Shown here piece after piece: positions 50,578 through 58,449 of a stretch of 64,000 nucleotides of DNA; position 1 is the first letter of the stretch, and every line of letters begins with the position of its first letter. The position numbers were made by a program, and so were the translations under genes. The notes beneath the pieces are model-generated. The model had not been told where the DNA came from, ran no database searches, and saw only the letters and a list, made by a program, of their open reading frames with translations. Source of the DNA: Sinomonas notoginsengisoli (GTDB lineage Bacteria; Actinomycetota; Actinomycetes; Actinomycetales; Micrococcaceae); assembly GCF_021554725.1 (NCBI RefSeq), contig NZ_JAIZDP010000001.1, positions 992,001-1,056,000 on the forward strand. The letters run 5' to 3'.

Positions 50578-50946
50578 ATGACTGAGCCAGACCTGCCCAA
50601 GGTCTTCCAGATCGACCTTCCACCAGAAAACGTCGAGGGCCGCTTCGCGGACTTCGCGAACCTGTGGCACACGCCCAACGTGTTCGTGCTGGACTTCGTG
50701 GCGCTCACCCAGCCGCCACAGACCGGCGAGGGGCCGGAGGGAGAGGCTTCCGAGCTCATCCCCGGCCGCGTGGTGAGCCGCATCCGCATCCCCCCGGAGC
50801 AGGTATTCGAGCTCGCCGCCGCCCTCACCCGGCAGCTGGGCATCTGGGAGCAGGAGACCGGCCGCAAGCCGCCCGCCAAGCCCCTGTTCGACTCCGAGGG
50901 CCGCCAGATCCGCATCGACGAAGAGGGCGTTGACGGTCCCGAATGA
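50578..50946 (+). CDS. DUF3467 domain-containing protein
   Basis: A 122-aa protein with the DUF3467 signature FADFANLWHTPNVFVLDFVAL (residues 24-44, here in two parts) and RVVSRIRIPPEQVFELAAALTRQL. These proteins are common in actinobacteria; function unknown. The ATG is preceded by GGAGAGC at short spacing. It overlaps the next gene by 4 bp. Confidence 0.85.
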   Translation: MTEPDLPKVFQIDLPPENVEGRFADFANLWHTPNVFVLDFVALTQPPQTGEGPEGEASELIPGRVVSRIRIPPEQVFELAAALTRQLGIWEQETGRKPPAKPLFDSEGRQIRIDEEGVDGPE

Positions 50947-51656
50947 AACCCCGTGCTCCGTGGGCGGCCTCCCTGCTGGCGGCTGTCCTGATGGCTCTCA
51001 CCGCCTGCTCGGCCCCCGCGACGCACGACGCCGCGCCGGCGCCGAGCGCTGCTGCCGCCCTCTCCGGCGGTGCTGCTCCTGCTACCGCCGCCGCTTCGGA
51101 TACCTCTCCTTCGGCCCTGACAGTGGTGAGCGTGCTCGGGGACTCCCATTCGGGCTGGCCCGGCTCGTGGTTCCGGGGCTCCGTGGCGAACGGGGCAGTG
51201 CCTGGGGTGGCCCCCGGTGTGCTCGCCTCAGAGCCTGGACGGACGTCGATCGAGCTGCTGGCGTGGGTGGGCCAAGCGACAGCTCGACGCGGCGTGGTCC
51301 TCGTTCAGGCCGGGACCAATGATCTGCTGATAAGGCGCGCGACCCCGCCGGTGGCCGCGCAGGGTGTCGAGGCGCTCGTGACAGCCGTGTCTGCCCAGCA
51401 TGTGCGCGCCATCCTCGTGTCGGTCCCTCCCTCGGGCACATTGGGCGCCGCCACCAACCAGCTCAACGCACTCCTGGAGGACTGGTCGCACGGCCACCAG
51501 GTGCCGTGGCTGGACGTGACACGCGCCGTTGCCCAGGCAGACGGGACGTGGCAGCTAGGGCTCAGCGACGATGGTGTCCATGCCAACGCCGCGGGCGGGG
51601 AGCGCATGGCCAGCGCGGCGCGGGCGCAGCTCCCGGGCTTGCTCGGCCCCGGATGA
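50943..51656 (+). CDS. SGNH/GDSL-type lipoprotein hydrolase
   Basis: A 237-aa exported protein. The signal peptide with lipobox LTAC (Cys22) predicts lipid anchoring. After a Ser/Ala-rich linker (to ~58) comes an SGNH-like fold: VLGDSHSGW (Ser nucleophile block I), QAGTNDLL (block III) and DGVHAN (block V, Asp/His). It may be an esterase or deacetylase acting outside the cell; substrate unknown. ATGA overlap with the DUF3467 gene. Confidence 0.82.
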   Translation: MKPRAPWAASLLAAVLMALTACSAPATHDAAPAPSAAAALSGGAAPATAAASDTSPSALTVVSVLGDSHSGWPGSWFRGSVANGAVPGVAPGVLASEPGRTSIELLAWVGQATARRGVVLVQAGTNDLLIRRATPPVAAQGVEALVTAVSAQHVRAILVSVPPSGTLGAATNQLNALLEDWSHGHQVPWLDVTRAVAQADGTWQLGLSDDGVHANAAGGERMASAARAQLPGLLGPG

Positions 51657-51684
51657 GAGCCACAAGCGCAATGGCTTCGGGAAT

Positions 51685-53208
51685 CTAGCGCAGGCGTGCC
51701 ACAGCGGCGCGCACGGCAGGGGCCAGCTCGCCCGCGCCGAAGGGGCCATCGTGGGCAGCGAGCCATCCCGCCTGCTGATGGACCAGCGCAGCGAGCGCAG
51801 CCAGCTCAACCGGCCGCGCGCCGTCGTGCGCCCCGTCCCCAGAAGCGGTGGCGAGGAGTGAGCCGAGGATGCCCGTGAGCGTGTCGCCACTGCCAGCGGT
51901 CGCGAGGTACGGGTGCCCTCCACTTTGGACGAGGGCGGTGCCGTCCGGCGCTGCCGCAACCGTCGCCGGCCCCTTGAGCAGCACGGTCACCCCGATGCGC
52001 CGCGCGGCCTCGCGGGCCCAGCGCAGGGGCTGGGCCTCGATCGCGGCGCGGTCCGGTGCGGCGGACCCTGAAACGAAGTTAGCCAGGAGCGACTCGAGCT
52101 CCCCCGCGTGCGGCGTGAGCACAATGTGCTCCCCCGCCACCGTCCCCTCCTCCGCGAGCCGGGACAGGACCTCCCCCAGCCGCGGCTCCGCGGCCAGTCC
52201 CCGCGATCCCGGGTCCGCCGCAAGGAACTCCCCCAGCGCCCCAAGGCCCGAGGCATCCACCACAGTGGGGAGCCCCGACCCGAGGGCCACGGCCAGCGCG
52301 CGGCGCTGACCGTCGTCATCCGCGATCCCCGGACCCACCGCCCACGCCTGCACCCGGCCCCGCGGCCCCACCGAGCCCACGATCTCCGGATGCGCCGCAA
52401 GCACCAGCCGGCGCACGGCGTCCGGTGCCACGAGCCGGACCATCCCCACACCCGTGGCGAGCGCGCCGGCCGTGGCCAGCACGGCGGCCCCTGGGTAGTC
52501 CTCGGAGCCCGCCACGAGGCCCAGGACGCCGCGGGAGTACTTGTGCCAGTCGTCGCGCGGCTCGGGCAGCAGGGCGGCCGCGGCGGCTGCGTCGAGCGAG
52601 CGCACGTCCGGCTCCGGCAGGTGCGGGCCGAGCCCGATGTCCACCACCTCCACCCTGCCCGCGAGGTGCCGCCCACGCCCCACGAGAAGCCCCGTCTTGA
52701 GCGCGCCGAACGTCACCGTCACATCCGCGGCCCACACCGCCGCACCCGCGGCGCCGGTGTCCCCATCGACGCCGGAGGGAAGATCGCACGCGATGACTGT
52801 CCCTGCCGGTCGGGGCAGCGGCGGCCGGAACTCGCCGGAGAAGCCGGTGCCGAGCACGGCGTCCACCACCACATCCGCCGGCTCAAGCCCGTCCGTGACG
52901 CGCCCGCCCGCCGCGATGAAGGCCGCGAGGCCCTCCGCGTGGGCCGTGCGGCCGGCGAGCACCGCCGTCGTGCGCACCCCGCGGCGCGCGACCTCCGCGA
53001 GCGCGAACAGTGCGTCCCCGCCGTTGTTGCCCTTGCCCACGACGGCGGCAACGCGCCTTCCGTAGACGCCGCCGGTGCGCTGGAGGTCCCGGAGAACCGC
53101 CAGGGCGAGGCCGTGCGCGGCTCGGGCCATGAGCCCAGGGCCCTCGCCGCGGTCGAGGAGCGGCCTCTCCGCCGCACGGACCTGGGAGCCGGTGTACGCA
53201 GAGACCAT
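51685..53208 (-). CDS. nnr: Bifunctional NAD(P)H-hydrate epimerase / ADP-dependent dehydratase
   Basis: Repairs NADHX and NADPHX. The 507-aa fusion has the epimerase (YjeF_N) in residues 1-210, with VGKGNNGGDALFAL and DAVLGTGFSGEF, and the dehydratase (ribokinase-like) in about 220-500, with TPHAGEL, LKGPATVAAAPDG and ATAGSGDTLTGIL. It is leaderless by appearance: TAGACT lies 7 nt before the ATG. It is convergent with the SGNH lipoprotein gene. Confidence 0.95.
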   Translation of the reverse strand: MVSAYTGSQVRAAERPLLDRGEGPGLMARAAHGLALAVLRDLQRTGGVYGRRVAAVVGKGNNGGDALFALAEVARRGVRTTAVLAGRTAHAEGLAAFIAAGGRVTDGLEPADVVVDAVLGTGFSGEFRPPLPRPAGTVIACDLPSGVDGDTGAAGAAVWAADVTVTFGALKTGLLVGRGRHLAGRVEVVDIGLGPHLPEPDVRSLDAAAAAALLPEPRDDWHKYSRGVLGLVAGSEDYPGAAVLATAGALATGVGMVRLVAPDAVRRLVLAAHPEIVGSVGPRGRVQAWAVGPGIADDDGQRRALAVALGSGLPTVVDASGLGALGEFLAADPGSRGLAAEPRLGEVLSRLAEEGTVAGEHIVLTPHAGELESLLANFVSGSAAPDRAAIEAQPLRWAREAARRIGVTVLLKGPATVAAAPDGTALVQSGGHPYLATAGSGDTLTGILGSLLATASGDGAHDGARPVELAALAALVHQQAGWLAAHDGPFGAGELAPAVRAAVARLR

Positions 53209-53215
53209 GTACGCG

Positions 53216-53221
53216 AGTCTA
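53216..53221 (-). promoter_or_regulatory. -10-like box, leaderless nnr
   Basis: TAGACT (minus strand) lies 7 nt before the ATG at 53208. Confidence 0.5.
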
Positions 53222-53391
53222 CTGAGCGACCAGGGTCACGGATCCTACAGATCTAGTGAAGTGGTCGCTTGGCCCTATCCAGCCAGACAAATGCCGATAA
53301 ACTGTTGAAGCTGCCACCTCCCCGGTCACCCGGGCCCTCGGCGGCGCGTTTATTCCGTGGGGCAAAGCTCCTGAACTGCATTGGGGGCAAA

Positions 53392-53862
53392 GTGAAGTCT
53401 CGTTGGGTTCCGGCCGCGCTGGTGACCGTGGCCTTCGTCGCCGTCGCGCTGGTCGCGTCCCACGGGACCATCGATGTGGCCGTGCTCATCTGGGCCGCCG
53501 TGGGCGTGTTCGGGGCGGTCTTCGGAATCGCGACCGCCAAGGCCGCGGGGCATGCTGACAAGTCTTCGACGTCCGTGGAGCCACCTGCCAGCCGGGCCGC
53601 GGAGGCCCAGGCACCAGAGGCCCAGGCACCCGTTGTTCGCGCCGCCTCGGTAGGCCAGGCCGCCAGTGTTCAGGCACCCGCCACTCATTCGGCCGCTGCA
53701 CCCGCTACCCATTCGGCCTCTGCACCCGCCACCCATTCGGCCGCCGCAGAGGCCCCGGTACCGCGCATTCCCGAGGCTTCGATGCTTCGGCCTCCCACTC
53801 TCGACCGCGCGTCCATCCTCGCGAAGCAGGGGCCCAAGCACTCCGCCGAGCAGCTGGCCTAA
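53392..53862 (+). CDS. Small membrane protein with Ala/Pro/Thr/His repeats
   Basis: A 156-aa protein from GTG 53392, with GGGG 5 nt upstream; an ATG further upstream is possible. Residues 1-50 hold two hydrophobic helices (AALVTVAFVAVALVA and VAVLIWAAVGVFGAVFG). The rest is a hydrophilic Ala-rich region with three 8-residue repeats of the type APATHSAA. No family was recognised; probably inner-membrane with a cytosolic or wall-facing tail. Confidence 0.6.
   Translation: MKSRWVPAALVTVAFVAVALVASHGTIDVAVLIWAAVGVFGAVFGIATAKAAGHADKSSTSVEPPASRAAEAQAPEAQAPVVRAASVGQAASVQAPATHSAAAPATHSASAPATHSAAAEAPVPRIPEASMLRPPTLDRASILAKQGPKHSAEQLA
53674..53745 (+). repeat. 24-bp coding minisatellite, 3 copies
   Basis: Three tandem 24-bp units (GCACCCGCYACYCATTCGGC core) encode APATHSAA, APATHSAS and APATHSAA. 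Nucleotide differences are mostly synonymous. Confidence 0.85.
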
Positions 53863-53916
53863 TCTCCCGACAGTGCCACCGCGCCGCGCCCGCGGCTCGG
53901 CGTTGCGCGGAGCGGG

Positions 53917-54267
53917 TCAGGCCTCGGCGACGACCATCGCCGTGGCGATGCCGCCGTCGTGGCTCATGCTCAGGTGCCAGCTCTTGACGCCGCGTTCCTT
54001 GGCCACGGCCAGCACGGTGCCTTTGACCTGGATCTCAGGGCCCGTGGAGCCCAGGCCGATCCAGCAGTCCTGCCAGTTCATGCCGGCCGGCGCACCGAGA
54101 ACCTTCGCCACGGCCTCCTTCGCCGCGAACCGGGCCGCGAGCGAGCGGACGTGGAGCTCCCGCTCAGCAGGGACGAAGAGCCGTTCGCGGAGGCCTGGGG
54201 TGCGCTCCAGCTGCCGTTCGAAGCGGGCAATGTCCACAACGTCCACGCCGATGCCGATGATAGCCAT
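53917..54267 (-). CDS. acpS: Holo-[acyl-carrier-protein] synthase
   Basis: Transfers 4'-phosphopantetheine from CoA to ACP. The 116-aa protein has the AcpS motifs [14 protein letters not shown] (Asp metal ligand) and [13 protein letters not shown], and ends [16 protein letters not shown]. It appears leaderless (TAGAGT 6 nt upstream). Confidence 0.95.
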   Translation of the reverse strand: MAIIGIGVDVVDIARFERQLERTPGLRERLFVPAERELHVRSLAARFAAKEAVAKVLGAPAGMNWQDCWIGLGSTGPEIQVKGTVLAVAKERGVKSWHLSMSHDGGIATAMVVAEA

Positions 54268-54273
54268 GCCGCT

Positions 54274-54279
54274 ACTCTA
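54274..54279 (-). promoter_or_regulatory. -10-like box, leaderless acpS
   Basis: TAGAGT (minus strand) lies 6 nt before the ATG at 54267. Confidence 0.5.
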
Positions 54280-54312
54280 TCGGGGCCCCGAGGCCCGGCC
54301 CCGCGCTGGCCG

Positions 54313-55104
54313 CTACGTGAGCGTCCACGACCTCTTCGAGAGGCCGAACCAAAAGCCCTCGATCGCGGTCTTCGCTTCGATGCCGCCGGACTCCGATGCA
54401 GCGCCGAGGGCCACGTAGAGCGGCGCCCAGTGCTCAGACCGCGGGTGCGCTTCACGCGCTGCCGGCGCCTTGTGGATGAAGTCGAGGATCGAGTCCACGT
54501 CCCCGCGGGCCATCGTCTCCTCGGCCCAGTTGTCGAACTCCGAGGATGCGGCCGGCGGGGTGGCGTCCGCGGCCGCGCGCGGGTTGAACCAGTGCAGGTT
54601 GTGGGTGGTGAAGCCCGAGCCGATGATGAGGGTACCGCGGTCGCGCAGGGGTGCCAGGCTCCGGCCCAGCTCGAACAGGCCGCGCGGATCGAGCGTGGGC
54701 ATCGACATCTGCACCACCGGCACATCGGTCTCGGGGAACAGCTCCTTGAGCGGCACGTATGCCCCGTGGTCGAGGCCTCGGGTCTCGTCACGCTCCACGT
54801 GGTGCCCGTGCTGGGAGGTCAGCTTGGCGACCTCGTTCGCGAGTTCCGGGGCGAGTGGCGCGTCATAGCGCACCTGGTAGTACTTCTGGGGGAAGCCCCA
54901 GAAGTCGTAGACCAGCTCCTGAGGGCGCTCGGTGGCGCTCAGCGTCACAGGCGCGTTCTCCCAGTGGGCGGAGATCATGAGGATGTCCTTCGGCTTGGCG
55001 AAGGTGCCCGACCACTCGTGGAGTTCACGGGTCCACGTGGTGTCGTCGGCAAGAGGGGGTGCGCCATGGCTGAGGAACAGGACTGGGGGCTGGGCTGCGG
55101 TCAT
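54313..55104 (-). CDS. DODA-type class III extradiol dioxygenase family protein
   Basis: A 263-aa protein of the LigB/DODA family (4,5-DOPA dioxygenase-like, YgiD-type). Candidate metal ligands lie in LFLSHGAPP (His13), MISAHWENA (His47) and LDHGAYVPL. The C-terminal segment has SEHWAPLYVALGAA. No other aromatic degradation gene is nearby, so a stand-alone detoxification role is possible. TATCCT lies 6 nt upstream of the ATG. Confidence 0.88.
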   Translation of the reverse strand: MTAAQPPVLFLSHGAPPLADDTTWTRELHEWSGTFAKPKDILMISAHWENAPVTLSATERPQELVYDFWGFPQKYYQVRYDAPLAPELANEVAKLTSQHGHHVERDETRGLDHGAYVPLKELFPETDVPVVQMSMPTLDPRGLFELGRSLAPLRDRGTLIIGSGFTTHNLHWFNPRAAADATPPAASSEFDNWAEETMARGDVDSILDFIHKAPAAREAHPRSEHWAPLYVALGAASESGGIEAKTAIEGFWFGLSKRSWTLT

Positions 55105-55409
55105 GAATCAAGGATACGCCCAAGATAGTTGATCCTTCAAGTAAATGCGCTGGCCGATGCTGGTCCGCCGTGGCACCTCGGGCTTGGCTGCGGGGCCACC
55201 CACCGTCCGTTCCTGCTCACTTGGGCCCGAGATATAAGCTCCCGCGCGGCGCGCCGTGCGCGACCCGCCGCTCTCGCAACGTCTCAGCGAGCACGACGGC
55301 ACGCATCCGAGCCAGCGATTCCCCCTCCACAGGATCAATACACGGCCCGTACTCCACATAGCGGATCCCCGCCCTGCAAGACGGTGGCAGGGCCCGTTGG
55401 CATGGACTC
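55105..55409. other. 305-bp intergenic region between the dioxygenase and AbiEi/DUF559 genes
   Basis: No gene recognised. AAGGAT...ATCCTT (about 55110-55135) is a loose inverted repeat overlapping the dioxygenase promoter. Otherwise no clear hairpin or promoter was seen; the plus-strand gene start at 55410 has no strong SD. Confidence 0.5.
55111..55116 (-). promoter_or_regulatory. -10-like box, leaderless DODA-type gene
   Basis: TATCCT (minus strand) lies 6 nt before the ATG at 55104. Confidence 0.45.
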
Positions 55410-56255
55410 ATGGACCCTCTCGAGTACCTCAGATCCCTCGGCGGAGTAGCACGGACAGCCACACTCCTCCGAGCGGGGATCACCAAACGCCAGGTGGCCT
55501 CCCTTGCCGAGTTCGGAAGCAAGCCCGTCCGCGGCGTGATCGCACTGCCGGACAGCAATCCCGACTTCCACTTCGCTCTGGTCCACAACGGCCTGCTCAC
55601 CTGTGGTTCGGCCGCCCAGTGGCACGGCCTGTGGATCAGGGACAGGCCCGTGCGAAGGCACCTGGCCGTCGTCCATGCAAGGATCACCGGCTTCACCGCA
55701 CACCGGACCATCAGGCTCCCGGGGCACGAAACGCTGCCCGTTGCCTCAGTCGAGGACACGGTCCTCCACGCCCTCGGGTGCCTCCCGGTCCACGAGGCCG
55801 TGAGTGTCGCCGAATCAGCCGTCAGAGCTGGGCGTGTCGATCGGGGCATGCTCGAACGCATGCTCACGTCGAGCCGGAACACCCGGGCACGCCGCGCGCT
55901 CTCACTAGTCACCGGTACAGCTGATTCGCAACCGGAGGTCGAGGCGCGGCTCCTCTTCGCGTCCCGTGGCTGGCGCGTGGAGTCCCAGGTCATCGTGGCG
56001 AATGTGGGCCGAGTCGATTTCATCATCGAGGGCATCATCATCGTCGAGATCGATGGCCACGCGTTCCACGGCGCTCGTGACGCATTCGTCGAGGATCGTC
56101 GGCGGATGAATGAGGCCCTGCTCCTGGGCTACGTCACCCTGAGGTACCCGCCGGAGGTGGTGTGGCGGGACCCGGAACGAATACTGCGCGACGTCGAGGA
56201 TCTCCTGCTCAATTGGCGGATGGGACGCAGGCACCTCTGGGTCGCGGGCCGATGA
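55410..56255 (+). CDS. AbiEi-like winged-helix protein with DUF559 nuclease-like domain (copy 2)
   Basis: A 281-aa protein with an N-terminal AbiEi-type HTH (YLRSLGGVARTATLLRAG) and, from about residue 175, a DUF559/Vsr-like domain. A PD-(D/E)XK-like core is intact: VDFIIEGIIIVEIDGHAFHG, then DRRRMNEALLLGYVTLRYPP. No partner toxin gene is next to it. It has the same architecture as the protein at 21418-22347 but low direct identity. It may be a solitary nuclease or regulator. Confidence 0.78.
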   Translation: MDPLEYLRSLGGVARTATLLRAGITKRQVASLAEFGSKPVRGVIALPDSNPDFHFALVHNGLLTCGSAAQWHGLWIRDRPVRRHLAVVHARITGFTAHRTIRLPGHETLPVASVEDTVLHALGCLPVHEAVSVAESAVRAGRVDRGMLERMLTSSRNTRARRALSLVTGTADSQPEVEARLLFASRGWRVESQVIVANVGRVDFIIEGIIIVEIDGHAFHGARDAFVEDRRRMNEALLLGYVTLRYPPEVVWRDPERILRDVEDLLLNWRMGRRHLWVAGR

Positions 56256-56423
56256 CCCCGGCTGGGGCGTCCGCTCGCGCTCACAATGGGACCCCATGCG
56301 CGGCGCGTCGGCCTAGACACGCCGTGCCACGCCCGTCCCGAGCGGCCCAAGCGAGCAGGAACGGACACTCGCCCCGGCATCCACCCGCGCCCCGCCCGTC
56401 TCCCGCGTCCGAGGGCCCAGGCA

Positions 56424-56429
56424 TAGGGT
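56424..56429 (+). promoter_or_regulatory. -10-like box, leaderless DinB-like gene
   Basis: TAGGGT lies 6 nt before the ATG at 56436. Confidence 0.45.
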
Positions 56430-56435
56430 GGCCCC

Positions 56436-56999
56436 ATGAGCCAAGACCAGAACTGGGCCGTGGACATCCTCCTGGAGGGCTTCGAGCGCGTGCGCGAAGC
56501 GGTCGAGCAGGTGCTGCTCGGCCTCTCCCCCGACCAACTCGTCCAGCGCCCGGGCCCGCACGCCAACCACATCGCGTGGATCGTCTGGCACCTCACCCGG
56601 GTCGAGGACGATCATTTCGCGGCGCTGGCCCATGTCCTCGAGGGCAACGACGCACCGGCGGAACGGACCCGCGAGGTCCCGCCGGGCCAGCTGTGGCCCG
56701 AGTGGCGTGAGCGCTTCGGCCTCCCGTACAGCGAGTGGGCCACCGGCTACGGGCAGTCCAGCGAGGAGGTCGGGGCCTTCCCCGCCACGGATCCGGACCT
56801 CCTGCGCGGCTACCACGACGCCGTCTACATGCGCGCCAACGAGGTGATCCGCCGCCTCAACGAGGGCGATCTGGGCCGGGTAGTCGATCGCCGCTGGTCC
56901 CCACCTGTCACCGCGGCAGTAAGGCTGGTGAGCATCCTCAACGACACCACCCAGCACGTAGGCCAGGCCGCCTACGTCCGCGGACTCATCCGCGCCTGA
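56436..56999 (+). CDS. DinB/DUF664 family protein
   Basis: A 187-aa four-helix protein. The helix region HANHIAWIVWHLTRVEDDH carries the first histidine of the DinB metal site, and ILNDTTQHVGQAAYVRG carries the distal histidine. Related actinobacterial proteins include mycothiol-dependent transferases, and mycothiol is made here (mshA), so a thiol-transfer role is possible. This is inference only. Confidence 0.82.
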   Translation: MSQDQNWAVDILLEGFERVREAVEQVLLGLSPDQLVQRPGPHANHIAWIVWHLTRVEDDHFAALAHVLEGNDAPAERTREVPPGQLWPEWRERFGLPYSEWATGYGQSSEEVGAFPATDPDLLRGYHDAVYMRANEVIRRLNEGDLGRVVDRRWSPPVTAAVRLVSILNDTTQHVGQAAYVRGLIRA

Positions 57000-57038
57000 C
57001 CCGGACCAAAGGCCCTCGTCCCCCAGCCTCCCCGCGCG

Positions 57039-57044
57039 TACCGT
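57039..57044 (+). promoter_or_regulatory. -10-like box upstream of the deacetylase gene
   Basis: TACCGT lies 5 nt before the GTG at 57050. Confidence 0.35.
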
Positions 57045-57049
57045 CATGA

Positions 57050-58060
57050 GTGAGGAAGGGGCTCGTCGTGGCGGCACTGGCAAGGCGGCAGATCGCGATC
57101 GTCGTCGGAGTGTTACTCGCCGTAGCCCTGGTAGGCGGGGGCGTCGCCATCGCACTCCTGAGCTCCTCGGGAGGCCCGACGGCGGTCCCGTCGCCGACCG
57201 CTTCGCCCTCACCGTCTGCGAGCTCGTCCTCACCGACGGCCAGCCCGAGCCCGCCTCCGACAGGCGCTGGCCAATCGTCCCTACAGGGGCCGGAGCAGCC
57301 TTCCAGCGAGCTGCCGTCCAACGCTCAGCCGTCCAACCCTCAGCCGTCCAGCGATGCGCCAGCCCCGGCCCCTCAGCCCACTCAGCCCGGCGCGCCCGCG
57401 CCCCAGCAGCCGGCACCCGGTCTCCCCAGTGGGCTCCGCGGCCTGGACATTGAGCGGATCGCGACCAGCCAGAAGCTCGTGGCCCTCACCTTCGACGCCG
57501 GGGCGAACGACGCTGGCCTCGCCTCGATCCTGTCCACGCTCGCGGCCAACCGCGTGCCGGCGACGTTCTTCCTCACGGGCACATGGGCGCAGGCCAATCC
57601 CGCCAAAGTCTCTCAGATCGTCGCGGCCGGGCACCGGATCGGCAACCACTCCATGACCCACGCGGACATGACCACCCAGAGCGATGCGCAGATCGGTGCG
57701 GAGCTTTCGAACGCACAGGCCGCCATCCAAGCCGGCGGCGCCGATCCCCGGCCGCTCTTCCGCTTCCCGTCCGGCGCACGAACCGCCCGCACCATCGCTG
57801 CCGTCAATGCCAACGGCTACGCGGCCATCCGCTGGACCGTCGATTCCCTGGGCTGGCAGGGCACCATGGACGGCACGCGCGGCCCCGGGTTTGTCACGCA
57901 GAGGGTCCTGGCGGCGCTGCGGCCCGGGGAGATCGTCCTCATGCATGTTGGCTCGAACCCCAACGACGGCTCGACCCTCGATGCCGCCGCCCTGCCGGAC
58001 ATCATCGCCCAGATGCGGTCAGCGGGCTACGGCTTCACGACGCTGGACATCCTGCTGTAA
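57050..58060 (+). CDS. Membrane-anchored polysaccharide deacetylase (CE4)
   Basis: A 336-aa protein with an N-terminal transmembrane anchor (about residues 12-37), a long Ser/Pro/Gln-rich linker (to ~125), then a NodB domain. The HxxxH zinc motif is intact (NHSMTHADM, His200 and His204), and RFPSGAR forms motif 3. Motif 1 is TFDAG (Asp149, Ala150) instead of TFDDG, so one metal-ligand position is Ala. It probably acts on cell-wall glycan outside the membrane. GTG start with TACCGT 5 nt upstream. Confidence 0.87.
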   Translation: MRKGLVVAALARRQIAIVVGVLLAVALVGGGVAIALLSSSGGPTAVPSPTASPSPSASSSSPTASPSPPPTGAGQSSLQGPEQPSSELPSNAQPSNPQPSSDAPAPAPQPTQPGAPAPQQPAPGLPSGLRGLDIERIATSQKLVALTFDAGANDAGLASILSTLAANRVPATFFLTGTWAQANPAKVSQIVAAGHRIGNHSMTHADMTTQSDAQIGAELSNAQAAIQAGGADPRPLFRFPSGARTARTIAAVNANGYAAIRWTVDSLGWQGTMDGTRGPGFVTQRVLAALRPGEIVLMHVGSNPNDGSTLDAAALPDIIAQMRSAGYGFTTLDILL

Positions 58061-58121
58061 TCCGCGCCATTCGGGCGGTTCCGCGGGACAATGGAGAGTA
58101 CACAACCGAGAGGTGGCCACC

Positions 58122-58361
58122 ATGCGATGGTCCAGCATCTTCAAGTCCGCCGGGACCCCGCGCCTGCGTCATTCTGGCGCACCCTCCCACGGCGTGGGCA
58201 GCAATCCCGGCATGCCGCACCTCGCCGCAGCCCAAATCCCGGGTCCCGGCGTGGGCCGGATGCTCGCGGGCGAGACCGGCACCCTTCCCGATGATGCCGC
58301 GGACCCCGTCGAGAAGCAGGGCCACGTCTCCCACCGCCGCTCGCGCAGGAGAAACGGCTAG
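58122..58361 (+). CDS. Small uncharacterised 79-aa protein
   Basis: Starts MRWSSIFKSAGTPRLRHSG and ends in a strongly basic tail (SHRRSRRRNG). The middle is Gly/Pro-rich with no membrane segment. The SD GAGAGGTGG lies 5 nt before the ATG. It is 61 bp after the deacetylase and followed by a strong terminator, so it is probably the end of that unit. No family was recognised. Confidence 0.55.
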   Translation: MRWSSIFKSAGTPRLRHSGAPSHGVGSNPGMPHLAAAQIPGPGVGRMLAGETGTLPDDAADPVEKQGHVSHRRSRRRNG

Positions 58362-58372
58362 CAGCCGAAGCA

Positions 58373-58420
58373 CGACGGCGGCCGGTCACCTTCCGTGCGG
58401 AAGGTGACCGGCCGCCGTCG
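58373..58420. terminator. Long perfect stem-loop (22-bp stem)
   Basis: A perfect 22-bp inverted repeat starting CGACGGCGGCCGGTCACC with a 4-nt GTGC loop. It lies between the convergent 79-aa gene and glmS. Its GGCCGGTCACC core is shared with the stem-loop at 31522. Confidence 0.85.
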
Positions 58421-58449
58421 GACGTCACCTGCGAAGCTGGCTGGAAGGG

